A stretch of 64,000 nucleotides of DNA from Leptoclinus maculatus (Eukaryota > Chordata > Actinopteri > Perciformes > Stichaeidae). The notes beneath the pieces were generated by a model, which saw only the letters and a list, made by a program, of their open reading frames with translations, made no database searches and was not told where the DNA came from. The stretch spans positions 1,989,081-2,053,080 of the forward strand of contig JAVDOI010000016.1 in the NCBI GenBank assembly GCA_032191485.1, read 5' to 3'. Made by a program: the position numbers and the translations under genes. Positions 24,701 to 37,061 of this stretch are shown piece after piece (within the stretch, counting starts at the first letter, position 1; every line of letters begins with the position of its first letter).

Positions 24701-27700
24701 CTGCTGGGCAATGAAAGGAAATCACTCTCCTAAAGTAGAAGCCGGTTAAGAGTAATTGGTTTTCTCAAAAACGGTTAATTATAGCACTTCATCACACATA
24801 ATCTCCTGAAATGCATCACAAAGCACAGTGTACAGTAAAAACACTTTTGATCAATGGAAACACAGCTTCCCTTATGTCAGGAGATTAGCAGAGAAAAAGC
24901 AGCATTCCTCTTCCACATGAAAGTCACATGAGAAGAGAAAGATTTATCCTCTTAAACCCCGATGAATGTACGCTGAAGTCAATGTGGATATATATTACAG
25001 TGACATTACTGTGATTTCATATTCAATATGTTTGACTATTAGCCAGGTTTTCTTTGTGCTTTCTAAAATAAAACATTCACATTTTAAGAGAAAAAAAAAA
25101 AGCAGAGGCACAACTTCACACAGAAAATCACATATTTACTGAATCCTCATTTAGGCTGTCATCTACCATCCGAGCTCGATGACTAGACGAGATGCATCAG
25201 CATCTAAGTGGCTCACCACTTCTGCATACGGCTTCCTGTTGAAAAGGGTGAAACTACACCAGGGGGAAATTGAATGTGAATAGTAGGAATATTTAAACAA
25301 GACATGTAGTGTTTTGTTAAAAGTTAGAAATCTGGTGAATAAAAACATTCATTTTCTAATTCAAAAGCTTAATGTTGACCATAATGCTTATGTCTGACAC
25401 GTTCAGCCAATGAATCTAAATCTTTCTATGTCTTCGTTTTCATCCTTGAGGTGGCCTGTTCTTCGCCGAGCCGATGAGAAACAGTAAATACGTGACCATG
25501 ATGGATCCTTTCCAGATCAAATATGGAAAAGTACCGACGGCCGCTCTGTGTCTGGCTTCGCTCATATCAGAGATTATGTGGGTAACAGGAACACTCATAG
25601 GATTAGGTAAGACTGCCTCTATGTGTGGGCGTGATGCATTTGATACTCGTGTGTTGACCCTGACAGCGGAGCAGCTGTTGATCGCAGCTCTTTGCTGAGG
25701 TGTTGAGTGAAACACAAGCCTTTATCTAATTGTACGGCTGGTCTGAAATAACTCAATAACTATCAAAAGGAAAGCAGAACTCGCACCAGTAACTACAGGA
25801 GTGGTCTGAGATATTGTTGTAATGCAAATATTTAAATACTGAGATAAGGATAATACCATTGACTTCTAGATTTGATTTCTTCTCGTGTCACTTTTCTGGC
25901 ACATTTGACAAAAACAAATGTTCTTGTTATGTCTTTATGTAAAAACAATAATTGAATATTTAAAACCAACATCACATCATTAATTATTATTTAGGGATAA
26001 TTTATCTCTTGCTCCTGCTGCCCTCTGTTCTATTGTACTTTGATGTTTTTCCCATTGTTATGACGGTTGTAACAGGCTTAAATACAGTCATAAATCAAAC
26101 CATCAGCAAAAAAGTAAGTAAACGGGTAAACACGTTTCTGTTACAAGAAACAAAGTGGTGCATTCACGGTCAGGTGAATTGATAAAGAAACCACACCATT
26201 TAAAAGACTTGGAGGGTGTGAATGTGTGATTTGGCAATGCAACTACTGAAAAAGGACACAAGTTCAATGCAAAGCTGCCCTTGGTAAACTATTTAACTAC
26301 TGATTAGATAGTCAAATTCTGTCTCGCCCATCATACAAAACCCTGTAGAGTACAACAATAATAATAATAATACACTCAACCTCAAACAATATGGTAATGT
26401 ACCTCAAGTGTTCTTTGTTTTAACATCCTTTGGCCTAATTTGACTTTCAAATTCAGAGGAAAATGTATAGATTATAAAGTGATAGCTTACTTTACTTCTT
26501 GTGAAAAATAATTTTAGGTGACGAGTCAAGGTTAGCGAAACATTTGAGAGCTTTGGTGTTTTAGTGGAACATTGCTGTGATGGTCAACATTAGGGTTTCA
26601 CGTCCTCACAAGTATCTTAAATGTGTAGATGAGTGCATGTACACAGTGGTTGTAAAACACTTAAGTGTGTGTGTATATTACAGGTGTAACTATGAGTGTG
26701 ATCCTGAATTTGTCCTACACTGTGAGCATCTGGATTTCGGCTGCTGTGGCCATCACCTACACCCTGATGGGAGGTCTCTACTCTGTGGCCTACACAGACG
26801 TCATACAGCTCATTCTCATTTTCATCAGCTTGGTGAGTTATCGCTATTTCTGCTTCCTAAAATCCTATAGATCATGGATTTTTTTATTTATTTTTTTTCA
26901 AACCTGGAGCTCTACCAGGGAGGTTTTGGAAAAAGAATGAAACAGTTATTCTGGCTCTGTTTAAAGTTAAAAAATAGCCCTCTAAAACTCGGTAATTGTC
27001 ATGTTGTGTCTCGTTTCTTTAAACAGAAATGTCAAAACATCAATTTGTGGTTTTAGGCGGAGTTACGTGCTGGAACTATTTCTTAACGAACAATATAAAC
27101 CCACTCAGCACATGCGTCTCTGTTTGTTGCCTGGCATCTTCACATGCCAGCTGTTTTTACATTTGTATGTGTGTACAGTACACAAGACACGTTTCAATTA
27201 GTGAGTGTTATAGGTCTTGGTTGGTGTACTTTTGAGCTTTTGGAAAGAGCCACGCTAGCTGTACTCTTTATGCTAATTATTTATGGCAGATGCTATTAGC
27301 GCCTGTGTGTCAGAAGCCAACACTACTATTTGCACCAGGTCGGATAACATGGCAGAGACAAGCACCCGGGTGTCCGTAGCCAACAATGCTATTTGCACCC
27401 GACCCGGGCAAACATTAGATACTGAATGTGTACATGTTTACTGCTGTAGGCTATGTATATTTTTCAAGTAATTTTGTTGCCTAACCCTTACCAAGAAGTG
27501 TTGTTGCCTAAACCTTACCAAGAAGTTTTGTTGCCTAAACCTTACCAAGAAGTGTTGTTGCCTAAACCTTACCAAGTAGTTTTGTTGCCTAAACCTTACC
27601 AAGAAGTGTTGTTGCCTAAACCTTACCAAGAAGTGTTGTTGCCTAAACCTTACCAAGAAGTATTGTTGCCTAAACCTTACCAAGTAGTTTTGTTGCCTAA

Positions 27701-30700
27701 CCCTTACCAAGTAGTTTTGTTGCCTAACCCTTACCAAGTAGTTTTGTTGCCTAAACCTTACCAAGTAGTTTTGTTGCCTAACCCTTACCAAGTAGTTTTG
27801 TTGCCTAAACCTTACCAAGTAGTTTTGTTGCCTAACCCTTACCAAGTAGTTTTGTTGCCTAACCCTTACCATGTAGTTTTGTTGCCTAAACCTTACCAAG
27901 TAGTTTTGTTGCCTAACCCTTACCAAGAAGTTTTGTTGCATAACCCTTACCAAGAGGTTTTGTTGCCTAAACCTTACCAAGTAGTTTTGTTGCCTAACCC
28001 TTACCAAGAAGTGTTGTTGTCTAAACCTTACCAAGTAGTTTTGTTGCCTAAACCTTACCAAGTAGTTTTGTTGCCTAACCCTTACCAAGTAGTTTTGTTG
28101 CCTAAACCGTACCAAGTAGTTTTGTTGCCTAACCCTTACCAAGTAGTTTTGTTGCCTAAACCTTACCAAGTAGTTTTGTTGCCTAACCCTTACCATGTAG
28201 TTTTGTTGCCTAAACCTTACCAAGTAGTTTTGTTGCCTAACCCTTACCAAGAAGTTTTGTTGCATAACCCTTACCAAGAGGTTTTGTTGCCTAAACCTTA
28301 CCAAGTAGTTTTGTTGCCTAACCCTTACCAAGAAGTGTTGTTGTCTAAACCTTACCAAGTAGTTTTGTTGCCTAAACCTTACCAAGTAGTTTTGTTGCCT
28401 AACCCTTACCAAGTAGTTTTGTTGCCTAAACCGTACCAAGTAGTTTTGTTGCCTAACCCTTACCAAGTAGTTTTGTTGCCTAAACCTTACCAAGTAGTTT
28501 TGTTGCCTAACCCTTACCAAGTAGTTTTGTTGCCTAACCCTTACCAAGTAGTTTTGTTGCCTAAACCTTACCAAGTAGTTTTGTTGCCTAACCCTTACCA
28601 AGACGTTTTGTTGCCTAACCCTTACCAAGTAGTTTTGTTGCCTAAACCTTACCAAGTAGTTTTGTTGCCTAACCCTTACCAAGTAGTTTTGTTGCCTAAA
28701 CCTTACCAAGTAGTTTTGTTGCCTAAACCTTACCAAGTAGTTTTGTTGCCTAACCCTTACCAAGAAGTGTTGTTGCCTAAATCTAACTAAGTAGTTGTAT
28801 TGCCTTAACCTAACCAAGTAGTTTTGTTGCCTAAATCTAACCAAGTAGTTTTCTTGACTAAACCTCCTAAAATATTTGACTGTAGCTTTAGCCTTTTCAT
28901 TTAATAGTTTACATTTTATACTATTAACTAGCTTTGAATGAAGGTTTTCATTTTACACAATCTCATTTGGGAGTGAATCTCTCAGTTTCTTAGCTATTGT
29001 GCCCTGATGATGTCCAGGTAAAGGCTTAGATGGTGCGACATCGGCTCAGTGGTTAGCACTGCCCAGTCCAAAAAGTTACGTTTGCTAAAGGTCTTCTCTT
29101 TTTTATTTTCTCAGTGGCTGTGCGTTCCCTTCGCTATGATGGGCCCCGCTGTGGTGGACATCGCTGAGACAGCCTACAACTCCACCTTCCAGTCTCCGTG
29201 GGTCGGTACTCTGGAGGCAGACCGAGCCTGGAGGTGGATCGATAACTTTCTACTTCTGGTGAGACTAAAAGGGTTCTCAAGAAAGATTGGATGTGTGTTA
29301 AAGGTGAAGTTTGTTCCAGGATGCCGACAAGGATGTCCTCTGGTTCACTGTTTTATTAAATCACGGGCAGCATATCAAGTTTCAGACTGGACTGGATCCA
29401 AATATGCTTTTCGAAGATTATATCTCCCTTCTTTCAAAAGACTGTTATCTGTCTTATGCAATGGAGTGGACTGCACTGCAGGTGTTACACAAACATTCTC
29501 CTTCGGTTTCATTTTTCGACCTGCAGAGATGTGAATTCCTCCACTGGAAGCAGTTGGGACTTTGACAGCTAGCTTAAATTTTCCAAACCAACTTGCCGCT
29601 GAGATTAGCAGATAATCATGACACAGTGCAAAGAGGTCTTGCTAAATCTGTTAGTAAGCTTGGGTGAAGGAGACCGAAGGACTTTACCCTCCCAGCAGTC
29701 CTGAGAGCTCTTCAAGAGGTGGAGGTTTTTTTAAGGTAGGGACGATTAAGCGGCTCCAGCTCTGGATTGTGCCCCTCGTGTTTTATTATATTTAGGTCAC
29801 AGAGTTGATAATTTGTTCTGCCAAAAGATTTATTTTTTTTAAACTGAAACCTTGCGTTCCATGTTTTTCTTCCTGAATCCTCAAACACTGTTCTGTTCAT
29901 CTTGATCAAACAATATTTTGTCCAAGTTTTCTAATCAAAACACAGATGGTGGCCAGAAGGGACATATCTCTTGCTTAATTTGTATGATATAAGAAAAATA
30001 CAGAGAAATTATTTTAAATTTTAAAATAATTAAAAATAACACGAATATAGATAACGACGCGTGATGATGAACCAACGGGGGGGGGGGAAATAACTAATGC
30101 TTTCCTGCTGCTATGATCCGATATACGACTTACCTCGTCTTTTGTTTGTCCTCCATCTCTTCAAGGGTTTGGGGAACTTGGGTCTTCAGAACTTCCACCA
30201 GAGGACGCTGTCAGCCGCCTCCTCGTCTACAGCCAAGATCACCTGCTTCGCTGCTGCGTTCATCGTTCCCACATTGGGCATCCCTCCCATACTCCTCGGT
30301 GCAGTGGCTGCATCAACAAGTACGGTTCAGGAGCAGAGAATAAAACGAAACGTTTTAATCTTATTTGACACTTCACATTGGCTCTAATTTTGTTTTACAA
30401 GCTAAGAAAGCAATATTTAAGTCAAGTCTGATGTTGCTGAACTAAATTAAATTCCAATAAACCTTGTACAGTGCAGGATGTAAGATTTTAGATTCCTGTC
30501 TTTCATTGTCTTTCTCTTTCCACTCGCCTGTTCATGTTCCCCAGACTGGAACTTGACGTCTTATGGTTCTCCGTCTCCATACGAGCGCGGGGAGGCGGGA
30601 CTCATCCTGCCCCTCGTGCTGCAGCACCTCACCCCGACCTACATCTCCATCATCGGTATTGGGGCGGTGGCCGCCGCTGTGATGTCATCCACTGACTCCG

Positions 30701-31426
30701 CCTTGCTGTCTGCGGCCTCCATCTTCACCGCCAACATCTACAGGAACATCCTGAGGCCACAGGTGAGGAAGAGACATCAGACATCCTTAAACTCTTTCAC
30801 ATTAAAGGAAGTACATTTAAAAAGTATTGTTTACAACGTTTGTGCTGAATTACCTACCTTTGTTTTTTCTCCAGGCATCAGAGAGGGAGATCCAGTGGGT
30901 GATCCGGATCTCGGTGGTGGTTGTGGGCCTGGCCGGTACGTCTCTCACCTTCCTGGACAACAGCGTCCTGATGATCTGGATGCTTCGATCCGACCTCACC
31001 TACACCCTCATGCTGCCGCAGCTCGTCTGCGTCCTCTTCTTCAGCATCTCCAACGCTTACGGGGCCGTCCTGGGCTGCGTGGTGGGCATGCTGCTGCGGG
31101 TGTTGTGCGGGGAGCCGCTGATTGGGCTACCACCTATTCTCAAATTCCCAGGATGCACTCTGGTAAATGGCGTCTACATCCAGCACTCCCCGATCAGGAC
31201 CATTTGCATGCTTTCTGCCCTGGCGGCCATCCTGTTGTTCTCCTACCTGGCGTCTCTGCTCTTCAACAAAGGCCTGATTCCTGAGCGATGGGATGTTTTT
31301 AATGTGAAGGCTCAGTACTCGAAACAATCACAAGCTGACGCCGTATCCGAAACTAAGGACGAGAAATTGAAAGAACCAAATGAGAACAATGACGCCTGTG
31401 AGCCTATGTTAGAATCAACATGTTAA
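21762..31426 (+). CDS. slc5a7: High-affinity choline transporter 1-like (SLC5A7 family), copy A, 8 coding exons
   Basis: A sodium:solute symporter of the SLC5 family. CHT1 imports choline with Na+ and Cl- into cholinergic terminals; the substrate of this fish copy is inferred. Coding exons: 21762-21945, 22656-22769, 25451-25606, 26684-26832, 29115-29258, 30166-30319, 30545-30762, 30875-31426, giving 556 aa (human CHT1 580). CHT1-like blocks include GIWASFKSK, TWVGGGFIVGTAEAVYNP, EPMRNSKYVTMMDPFQIKYG, GGLYSVAYTDVIQL, GAVAAAVMSSTDSALLSAAS, PQLVCVLF and LLRVLCGEP. The first intron uses a GC donor (ACAG/GCGAGT); phase and the human protein (MTATWVGG) both require it. Around exon 6 the human GGIPWQAYFQR block is replaced by GNLGLQNFHQR. 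The short C-tail lacks the human internalisation motif region. Intron 4 carries a large minisatellite. Confidence 0.88.
21946..22655 (+). other. GC-AG intron 1 of choline-transporter-like copy A
   Basis: The donor reads G/GCGAGT and the acceptor AACAG/CGACATGG. Only this cut gives the Ala-Thr-Trp-Val-Gly junction. Copy B uses a normal GT donor (CCG/GTGAGT) at the same codon position. Confidence 0.75.
22811..22985. repeat. Imperfect tandem repeat rich in GAGTGG/CCACTG words
   Basis: Three to four diverged copies of a roughly 45-50 bp unit lie in intron 2 of copy A. Each has CCCCGGAGTGG, a GCCACTGTG box and often ACCGATCC. GTGGTATGTGCCACTGTG and GGAATGCCACTGTG are the best-matched cores, and each carries small inverted repeats. 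Confidence 0.75.
23185..23201. repeat. Poly-G run (17 bases)
   Basis: Homopolymer inside intron 2 of copy A. Confidence 0.95.
23390..23482 (-). repeat. Dispersed teleost repeat ending CTTACACACTGGCCCTTTAA
   Basis: The block ATTATATCCCATTT..GCCAATAAATCCCCCTAAATC followed by TACACACTGGCCCTTTAA matches, from memory, one end of a very common percomorph dispersed repeat. A second, oppositely oriented copy is at 58098. The TTAAAGGGCCAGTGT terminus is shared by both copies inside this window. Confidence 0.6.
23995..24212 (+). mobile_element. tRNA-derived SINE
   Basis: The 5' part has an A-box-like GTGGCCCAGTGG and, about 35 bp on, a B-box-like GGTTTCCATCCCC. The body contains GTCCTTGAGCAAGACATTGAA, a segment I know from common fish SINEs, and the element ends in an A-rich AATAAAG tail. 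It sits in intron 2 of copy A. The exact SINE family is not assigned. Confidence 0.65.
27466..28840. repeat. 27-bp minisatellite, about 49-50 units, in intron 4 of copy A
   Basis: The unit is TTTTGTTGCC TAAMCCTTACC AAGTAG (27 bp), alternating chiefly between AAACC and AACCC variants, with occasional GAAGTG, GAGG and ATGTAG variants. Because 27 is a multiple of three and the unit has no stop in these frames, both strands stay open: nonapeptide VVLLPNPYQ on plus and LVRFRQQNY on minus. A 324-bp block (12 units) is duplicated inside the array: the rare CCATGTAG variant occurs at 27869 and again at 28193, followed by the same order of variants. The array decays after 28780. Confidence 0.97.
29259..30165. 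other. Intron 5 of copy A
   Basis: The stretch is gene-free apart from an 84-codon open frame at 29311-29565 that I do not recognise. A G9 run lies near 30078. Confidence 0.4.
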
Positions 31427-34400
31427 GTAAGAAATCTCATTTAAATACATTTTTTTTTTTACATTATACATCAGTAAGGACTGGTTTATTAACAAATGTT
31501 TGCAATGTGTAATGACATAATTTTAACAGTACAATATATTTTGATTTTTTTGTATACTTTTATATACAACATAAATGGGAAAAAAAACATCACACCTATG
31601 CTCTTTATTATAAGAGCTCAGCTTTATTTTTCATTGATGGATTAATAGACAATACACCCCTGGGCACAAACATGTACCCCCCCCCCTCCACCACACCACC
31701 ACCACCATTACCTGACTAGGAACAAAATGTTCATAATTGTTTCACTGCTTTTTGAGCAACATTTTGCAGATTAGCCATAAGCGCTGCTGTTGATTGAACT
31801 TTAATTTCTTGTTCATGCAGATGAAGGAGGGCTGTTTAAGCCCCTCTCAAAGCTCCCACATATTACACACAATGCTATCGGTGCACACACTTTAATAGGA
31901 AACCGTGAAAAGGAAACCTGCCGTGAAGGCCGTAATCTTCTTAAAGCAGAGCTGCGCAGCTGTCAAACGTACAAACTTTGATGTGTGCTTATTGTACCCT
32001 TGGTTTGCACGTTGAAGCTCTATTATGTTGGAAAAAAAATATCGTAAATATCAGATCAGATCTGGTATTGGCAGGTACTCGATATTAAAAGACACGGACT
32101 GAGATCAGCAAAAAAACAAGCAAACATGAATTGCATTTGACTGCATTTGAGTTAGCTTTTTGAACTTCCACAGACAAATATTAATAAAACTAACTTAATG
32201 CAGAGGCTCACTGACCCCTTTGGGCCCCCGGGCTTTGAGCACGCTAGGCTCAATAAGATAATCCCTCAGTGCTTTAAAAGGTAGTTTTATGTTTGAACCC
32301 ACAAAATTCTTCTTTTGGTCCAAGTCCTTTGCAGCAGGCATTCGCATTAAAAAAACAATAGCTTTCCACAGAAAAGTATAGTTAATATTGAAACCAAGGC
32401 GTGACCCGGGGTTAATACTGCTGACACACCGCACCACTACTGAGTGAATACTGAGAAAAACCAGCAGGGCTGCTTGAACAACCCAATAAGGCCGACAGAT
32501 TTAATTACGGTTTACTCGGGGCTGAGCAAAACAGATTATCGGGAAGCAAAGGGGCCTCGGTGACCTGAGGTTTTAATATAATCAGTTAATTTGAAACGTT
32601 TTAAAATCATCCATATTTTCTTTACAAACGCACTTTATAGTTTTATCGTATTGAAATATTATTTCAGGTCTATTGTCAGGCTGTGGTCAATGTGCCGCAC
32701 TTGAAACACAACACCTACAATGTGTCTTTTTACACCATAACTGATGTTTCAAACACTATACGGCAGAGGGATCACTTTTAAAAAAAGCAACCAAATAACT
32801 TCAATATTAAAGGGAAGTTCTTGTATTTGTTAAGAAGCAAGAAGCCAAACAGTGATCGACAGCGGGCTACTTTCTTTAGAAAAAGGCTTGTGCTCCTATC
32901 CCCGATCAGTGTCATTCTTTCAAAAGTCTGCCTCCCAAATGTCGTCAACGAGTAAAATATTTTGATGGATACAAATGAGGATAAGACGTAGGTTAACAAA
33001 TACTGGAAATTCCCTTTAATCACTTTGAAAACATTTGAAGTGTGCCGACACTATCCACAAAGACACCCAGTCTTCACTACTGACTGCTGGCATAATTAAG
33101 CACTTCATGTTTTAATATTGAAGTAATCACGTACGCATATATGTTTAAAAAAAAATAATAATACGCTTGTGATGACACAACAAAAATAACCCCCCCCCCC
33201 TCTGCTTAATAACTCAACGTAGAAGTGTGTGGCATGTCGGGGCTGTGACAGATGTCCATACAGCCCCCCCCCCCCCCCCCCCCGTGACAATCTAAGTGAG
33301 CTAACAATATATCAGCGTGGTATTATCTGGAGGTGACATCTCGCTCTTGACTTGTCTTTGTGCCAAACGGGTCTAGTGGAACAATCGTCCCCAAAGGACA
33401 CGGTAACACAGGCGGAGGTAAAGGTCTTCTATAATTAGACCACACTAGTGTTGCTGTCAAAAGGACGGTGCCTCGGCTCCGTTGTTTTGATGAGGGTTAG
33501 GTTCAGAATGAGACATTTGAGTGTGAAAGGGTGGTGAAAGGACAGCGTGTCAGATTAGAACTGCATTAATATATTTTGATTTGCTTGTATTTGTGTTGAG
33601 CGGACAGCTATATAGTCTTTCATGATGGTTTAGATATTATTTCAGAAGATTTTAAACTGCAAACAATAAGCCCTGTAAATGTTTTTTTTTGCAAATGTTT
33701 TAGAAATGTGTCGACATTCAGTTGGGATGTAAAGAATTATCTGAATACTTTCCAATTAAAACTTTGCCCATGAAAATGTCTACATGTTAAAACGGAACAA
33801 GTAGTGACGATACAAATTGCACTAATTCTGACGACAAAAAATGTCCTTTTCAAACAGGTGTAACGTCTGTAGAAGCTTTTATCATCCTGGATAATCTGCT
33901 CTTATAGTTAAGATGATTAAAGACAAGTGTGTGGAATATTACTTGAGCCATAAAAATTGGTTGTAAAAGGGGACACAACTATTGAAGTAAGTTTGAGTGA
34001 AACTATTTGGCTATCAGTAAAAACATGACAAAGTTGACTTTTGTTTTTATTCTGCACTAAATTCACACCGTGAAGTAATTTGCTTGATGTCATCTGCAAC
34101 ATTTCACTTCCTTACACTCACAGGTAGACATGGTGCAGGACTTTAGTGGCGTGATGATGCAGTGGAACAAGCAGAGGATGCTGTAGTGACACCTGCTGGT
34201 CATCTGGTGGTACAACAGTGCGCCAAACCTGCTTTAAGAGTGGACATTATTTAGTACACACATTAGTAATATCTGTTTATACTCCTTGATCTTTAACATC
34301 TCAATCAAGTCATTATAAGGAAGTCACAAAGTTAAACACACAATGTTCAAACACAGCTGAAAGCAGAATAACATCACAGTGTACATGAATCACTTTGACT

Positions 34401-35381
34401 GTAGCTCAGCCATGTTAAGAAATTCAGAGACTCCATTATGAAATCCTTGTGTCTTTGTTATGATTCCCTACATGGAGCTTGCAGGGGTCGAGGGTCTTGC
34501 TGAGGAAACTTCACTGAGTCAGCGGCTCTCTTTCGAGGATAAAACGCTCGGCTGATTTTCACCGTTCAGCTCTGCTCCGTCGGGACTGTACATGTTCAAT
34601 GAGGCAGCAACTCACGAGTGTTTTCACAGCTCATCTATTGGTTTGTGTCTTGATGGAGAGATTTTTACTCTAGAACTAGAAAGACCCATTTTTTTCAATT
34701 TCTTTGTCTTCTTACTTAAATCTGATCAAATAGGTACTATTTCTATCAATATAAACACTTTCACATTTTGTTACTAAACTACTAATTGATTTGACTAATT
34801 GATTAGTTGAGGACTTTGGAAGGCAGAGATACCTGTTTAAAAAGGAAAAACGCAGATGCAACAATTACTTGCAATTTTCAGCACCACTGATGAAACATCC
34901 CAGACTACACGTACACATTATTACATCAGTATGCAATTTATTTTCCACACATTCAACTTTTAAATACTAAACGATAAAAGAATCAAGATTTGAGGTGAAT
35001 TTAAACTTTCGGACAGAAGACAGGAGTCATTACGTTCACGGCATGTCATGCATCACAGGGTTTGGGGGGGAGTGAGAATGTAACCGGTACATTTGTGTGG
35101 TGACTGTAGGGGTGGAATGATATTCAGAAAATATTCAATTTAAACATTCAGGATCAAGATACCCTCGAGGCAAAGTTTGCTCCTCAATCAAAAAGTCCAT
35201 CTATAGTGGTCTCCAGCTGTCAGACAACAAAAAAACAAACACCCATAAAATACTAGACTTTTAGTTCCGTCCATCATTTGTGCAACCGAAGTCAGTCTTC
35301 TTTAAAAGCAAGTCTTTGTAGGACACCGTGTTCTGTCTTCTTCTGCCCCCAGAGGATGGGGAGGGATTTCAGTGCTGGAGG
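31427..35381. other. Intergenic between copy A and cox20 (both 3' ends)
   Basis: The two genes converge here, so both 3' untranslated regions fall in this stretch. A minus-strand AATAAA (TTTATT at about 34930) could end the cox20 transcript. Otherwise it has C-runs at 31677-31687, 33190-33200 and 33264-33283 and no supported gene. Confidence 0.5.
33264..33283. repeat. Poly-C run (20 bases)
   Basis: Homopolymer; a second C-run lies 65 bp to the left. Confidence 0.95.
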
Positions 35382-36952
35382 TCACGAGGGCCCCGATGGC
35401 GTTTCTGTTCCAGGTCTGTTTTTGGGGTCTAGACCGGTCCCCTCGTACACAACCTTGTTCTTGATGCCGTCCTGTACCATCCTCTGCTGCACACGAAACT
35501 TGGCGTTGTTCACCCTGCAGTAACACCTGGGGGAAGGAGACACGGTCAGGGTTTCTGTTACGGACAGAAGTAACTAGAGAGGATTGGCTTATAGTTGGCG
35601 CTCGCTCAGGAGAGGTTTCTGCCTGTTAAAAGGGAGTATTTTCCACGACACTGTCGCCAAGTGCTAACTCACGTGGGAATTGTTGGGTGCGTGTGAATAT
35701 TTTAGAACTTTACAATATGAAAAGTGCCCCGAGATAACTTCTGTTATGTTTTGGTGTTATACAAAACGGAATTTAGTTGAATAGAGAGGAAACGGCAGTA
35801 AGAAGTGAGCTCATGTTCAGAGAGAAATTCTGCAAATATTGAAAAGGATGAAGTGTCAATCAACATAAAGACCTACCAGGACCCGAGGGTAGTGAGCATG
35901 AAGCCTGCAAACCCCACGTCAAAAGACCGTTTCACCCGACCTGCGGACAACAGGAGAGACAGCAGAGTTGTCATCATATATATTTCTGCCAAAGCGTGCA
36001 ATCCCTCATGTCATCAGGCTTCAGGTCACATATTTAAGTCGTAGCAAGTTTCACAGGCAAATTTCCATGTGAGCTTCTCCTTAGTTTATTGCATGAGGTA
36101 CTTCCCCTCTCAGATCGTTGACAGGACAGACTGGTGACAGTGCACTTGTACACTCATAGAGATGTTGCAGTGATCAGCTGGCTAGTTAATTCCTTTAAAA
36201 CGCTGTTTTGGCTGGACGTGGACAGGTTGTTCAAGATTCTATGTGAAAAATGAATGGTAAGTTAAACAATCGCTAAATGAGCAAAGAAAATACACACACA
36301 CACACACACACACACACCAGACTTATATGAGACTCACTTGTGGCCATAAAGTGTAGCAGGCCAGCACCTAGCGAGCCCCCGGCTCCTTGCAGGATGGCGT
36401 CTCTGGCACACGGAGTGTTCTGGACATCCAGAATCCCCAGCAGCCTGAAACCCTGAAGGAACAAGATACAGAAGCAGACCTTACATGTGACTTATTTACT
36501 CTTAATTAAGTGATATTGATACCTACAGGGATTTCATACTTATGTAATGAGAGTGGAATGATCAATTGTTACCAACACTATTATCTGTATCCACAGTCAT
36601 TTTACACATGCATTGATATGAGATTGTTTTTGATTCATAGGTTATATAAGTATACGTTCTGTCTATCCTGTGGGGCCTTTGTTACACTTTGTGTGTATGT
36701 TGTCCAGAGAGGAGAAAAGGAAATGTTTGTTTTTCTTGAATGAACATGCATTGATGGTATATTAATGCGCACAACAATAACAAAGCCTTTGAATTGTGCT
36801 TCACCATGAGTAACTTAAGAGAACTTCACGTTTCTGCACGTTAACCGCTTTGGTTGACCTTCTAAAAACGACTCTGCCTTTTAAAAAGCTTCCTAACAGC
36901 TTTCCTAAGAGACACTAACCTTCTTCTTGCTCTCCTGCTCTTCTTCTGTCAT
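35382..36952 (-). CDS. cox20: Cytochrome c oxidase assembly factor COX20 (FAM36A), 4 coding exons
   Basis: COX20 is a two-helix inner mitochondrial membrane protein that stabilises newly made COX2 and presents it for copper insertion by SCO1/SCO2. Coding exons on the minus strand: 36952-36920, 36452-36338, 35940-35877 and 35526-35382, all in phase, giving 118 aa, the same length as I recall for human. Recognisable blocks are LLGILDVQNTPCARDAIL (human LLGFLDVENTPCARHSIL), the first helix around GGSLGAGLLHFMATS, VKRSFDVGFAGFMLTTLG in the second helix, CYCRVNNAKFRVQQRM, then VVYEGTGLDP and a short Pro/Ser tail. The start follows from the MTEEEQESKKK acidic-basic leader ending at a GT donor. Splice consensus is good at every junction. 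Confidence 0.93.
36292..36317. repeat. (CA)n microsatellite in cox20 intron 2
   Basis: Thirteen CA units, about 20 bp from the donor of the second coding exon. Confidence 0.95.
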
Positions 36953-37049
36953 TGTACCTCCGTGTTTGTCTCCTTGTGCAAGGTTTATACTCAATTTATC
37001 TCGAGAAAAACCGTCATGTACTGATCATTTTCGTAACCATATTGTTTCC

Positions 37050-37061
37050 CGCGCATGCGCT
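37050..37061. promoter_or_regulatory. NRF-1-type palindrome upstream of cox20
   Basis: CGCGCATGCGCT fits the NRF-1 consensus (YGCGCAYGCGCR) at its core, about 98 bp upstream of the cox20 start codon. NRF-1 is a known activator of nuclear genes for respiratory-chain components. The role here is inferred from sequence and position. Confidence 0.55.

Noticed and set aside
27466..28800. CRISPR-like array
   Set aside because: There are no unique spacers. Every 27-bp unit is nearly the same, and the host is a vertebrate.
27438..28844. Open frames of 468 (minus) and 445 (plus) codons
   Set aside because: They are the two readings of a 27-bp minisatellite inside an intron. Periodicity, not selection, keeps them open.
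29049..29534. Reverse-transcriptase-like GCRQGCPL in a 161-codon frame
   Set aside because: The frame fuses exon 5 of copy A with intron. The eight-residue resemblance is isolated and no other RT motif is near.
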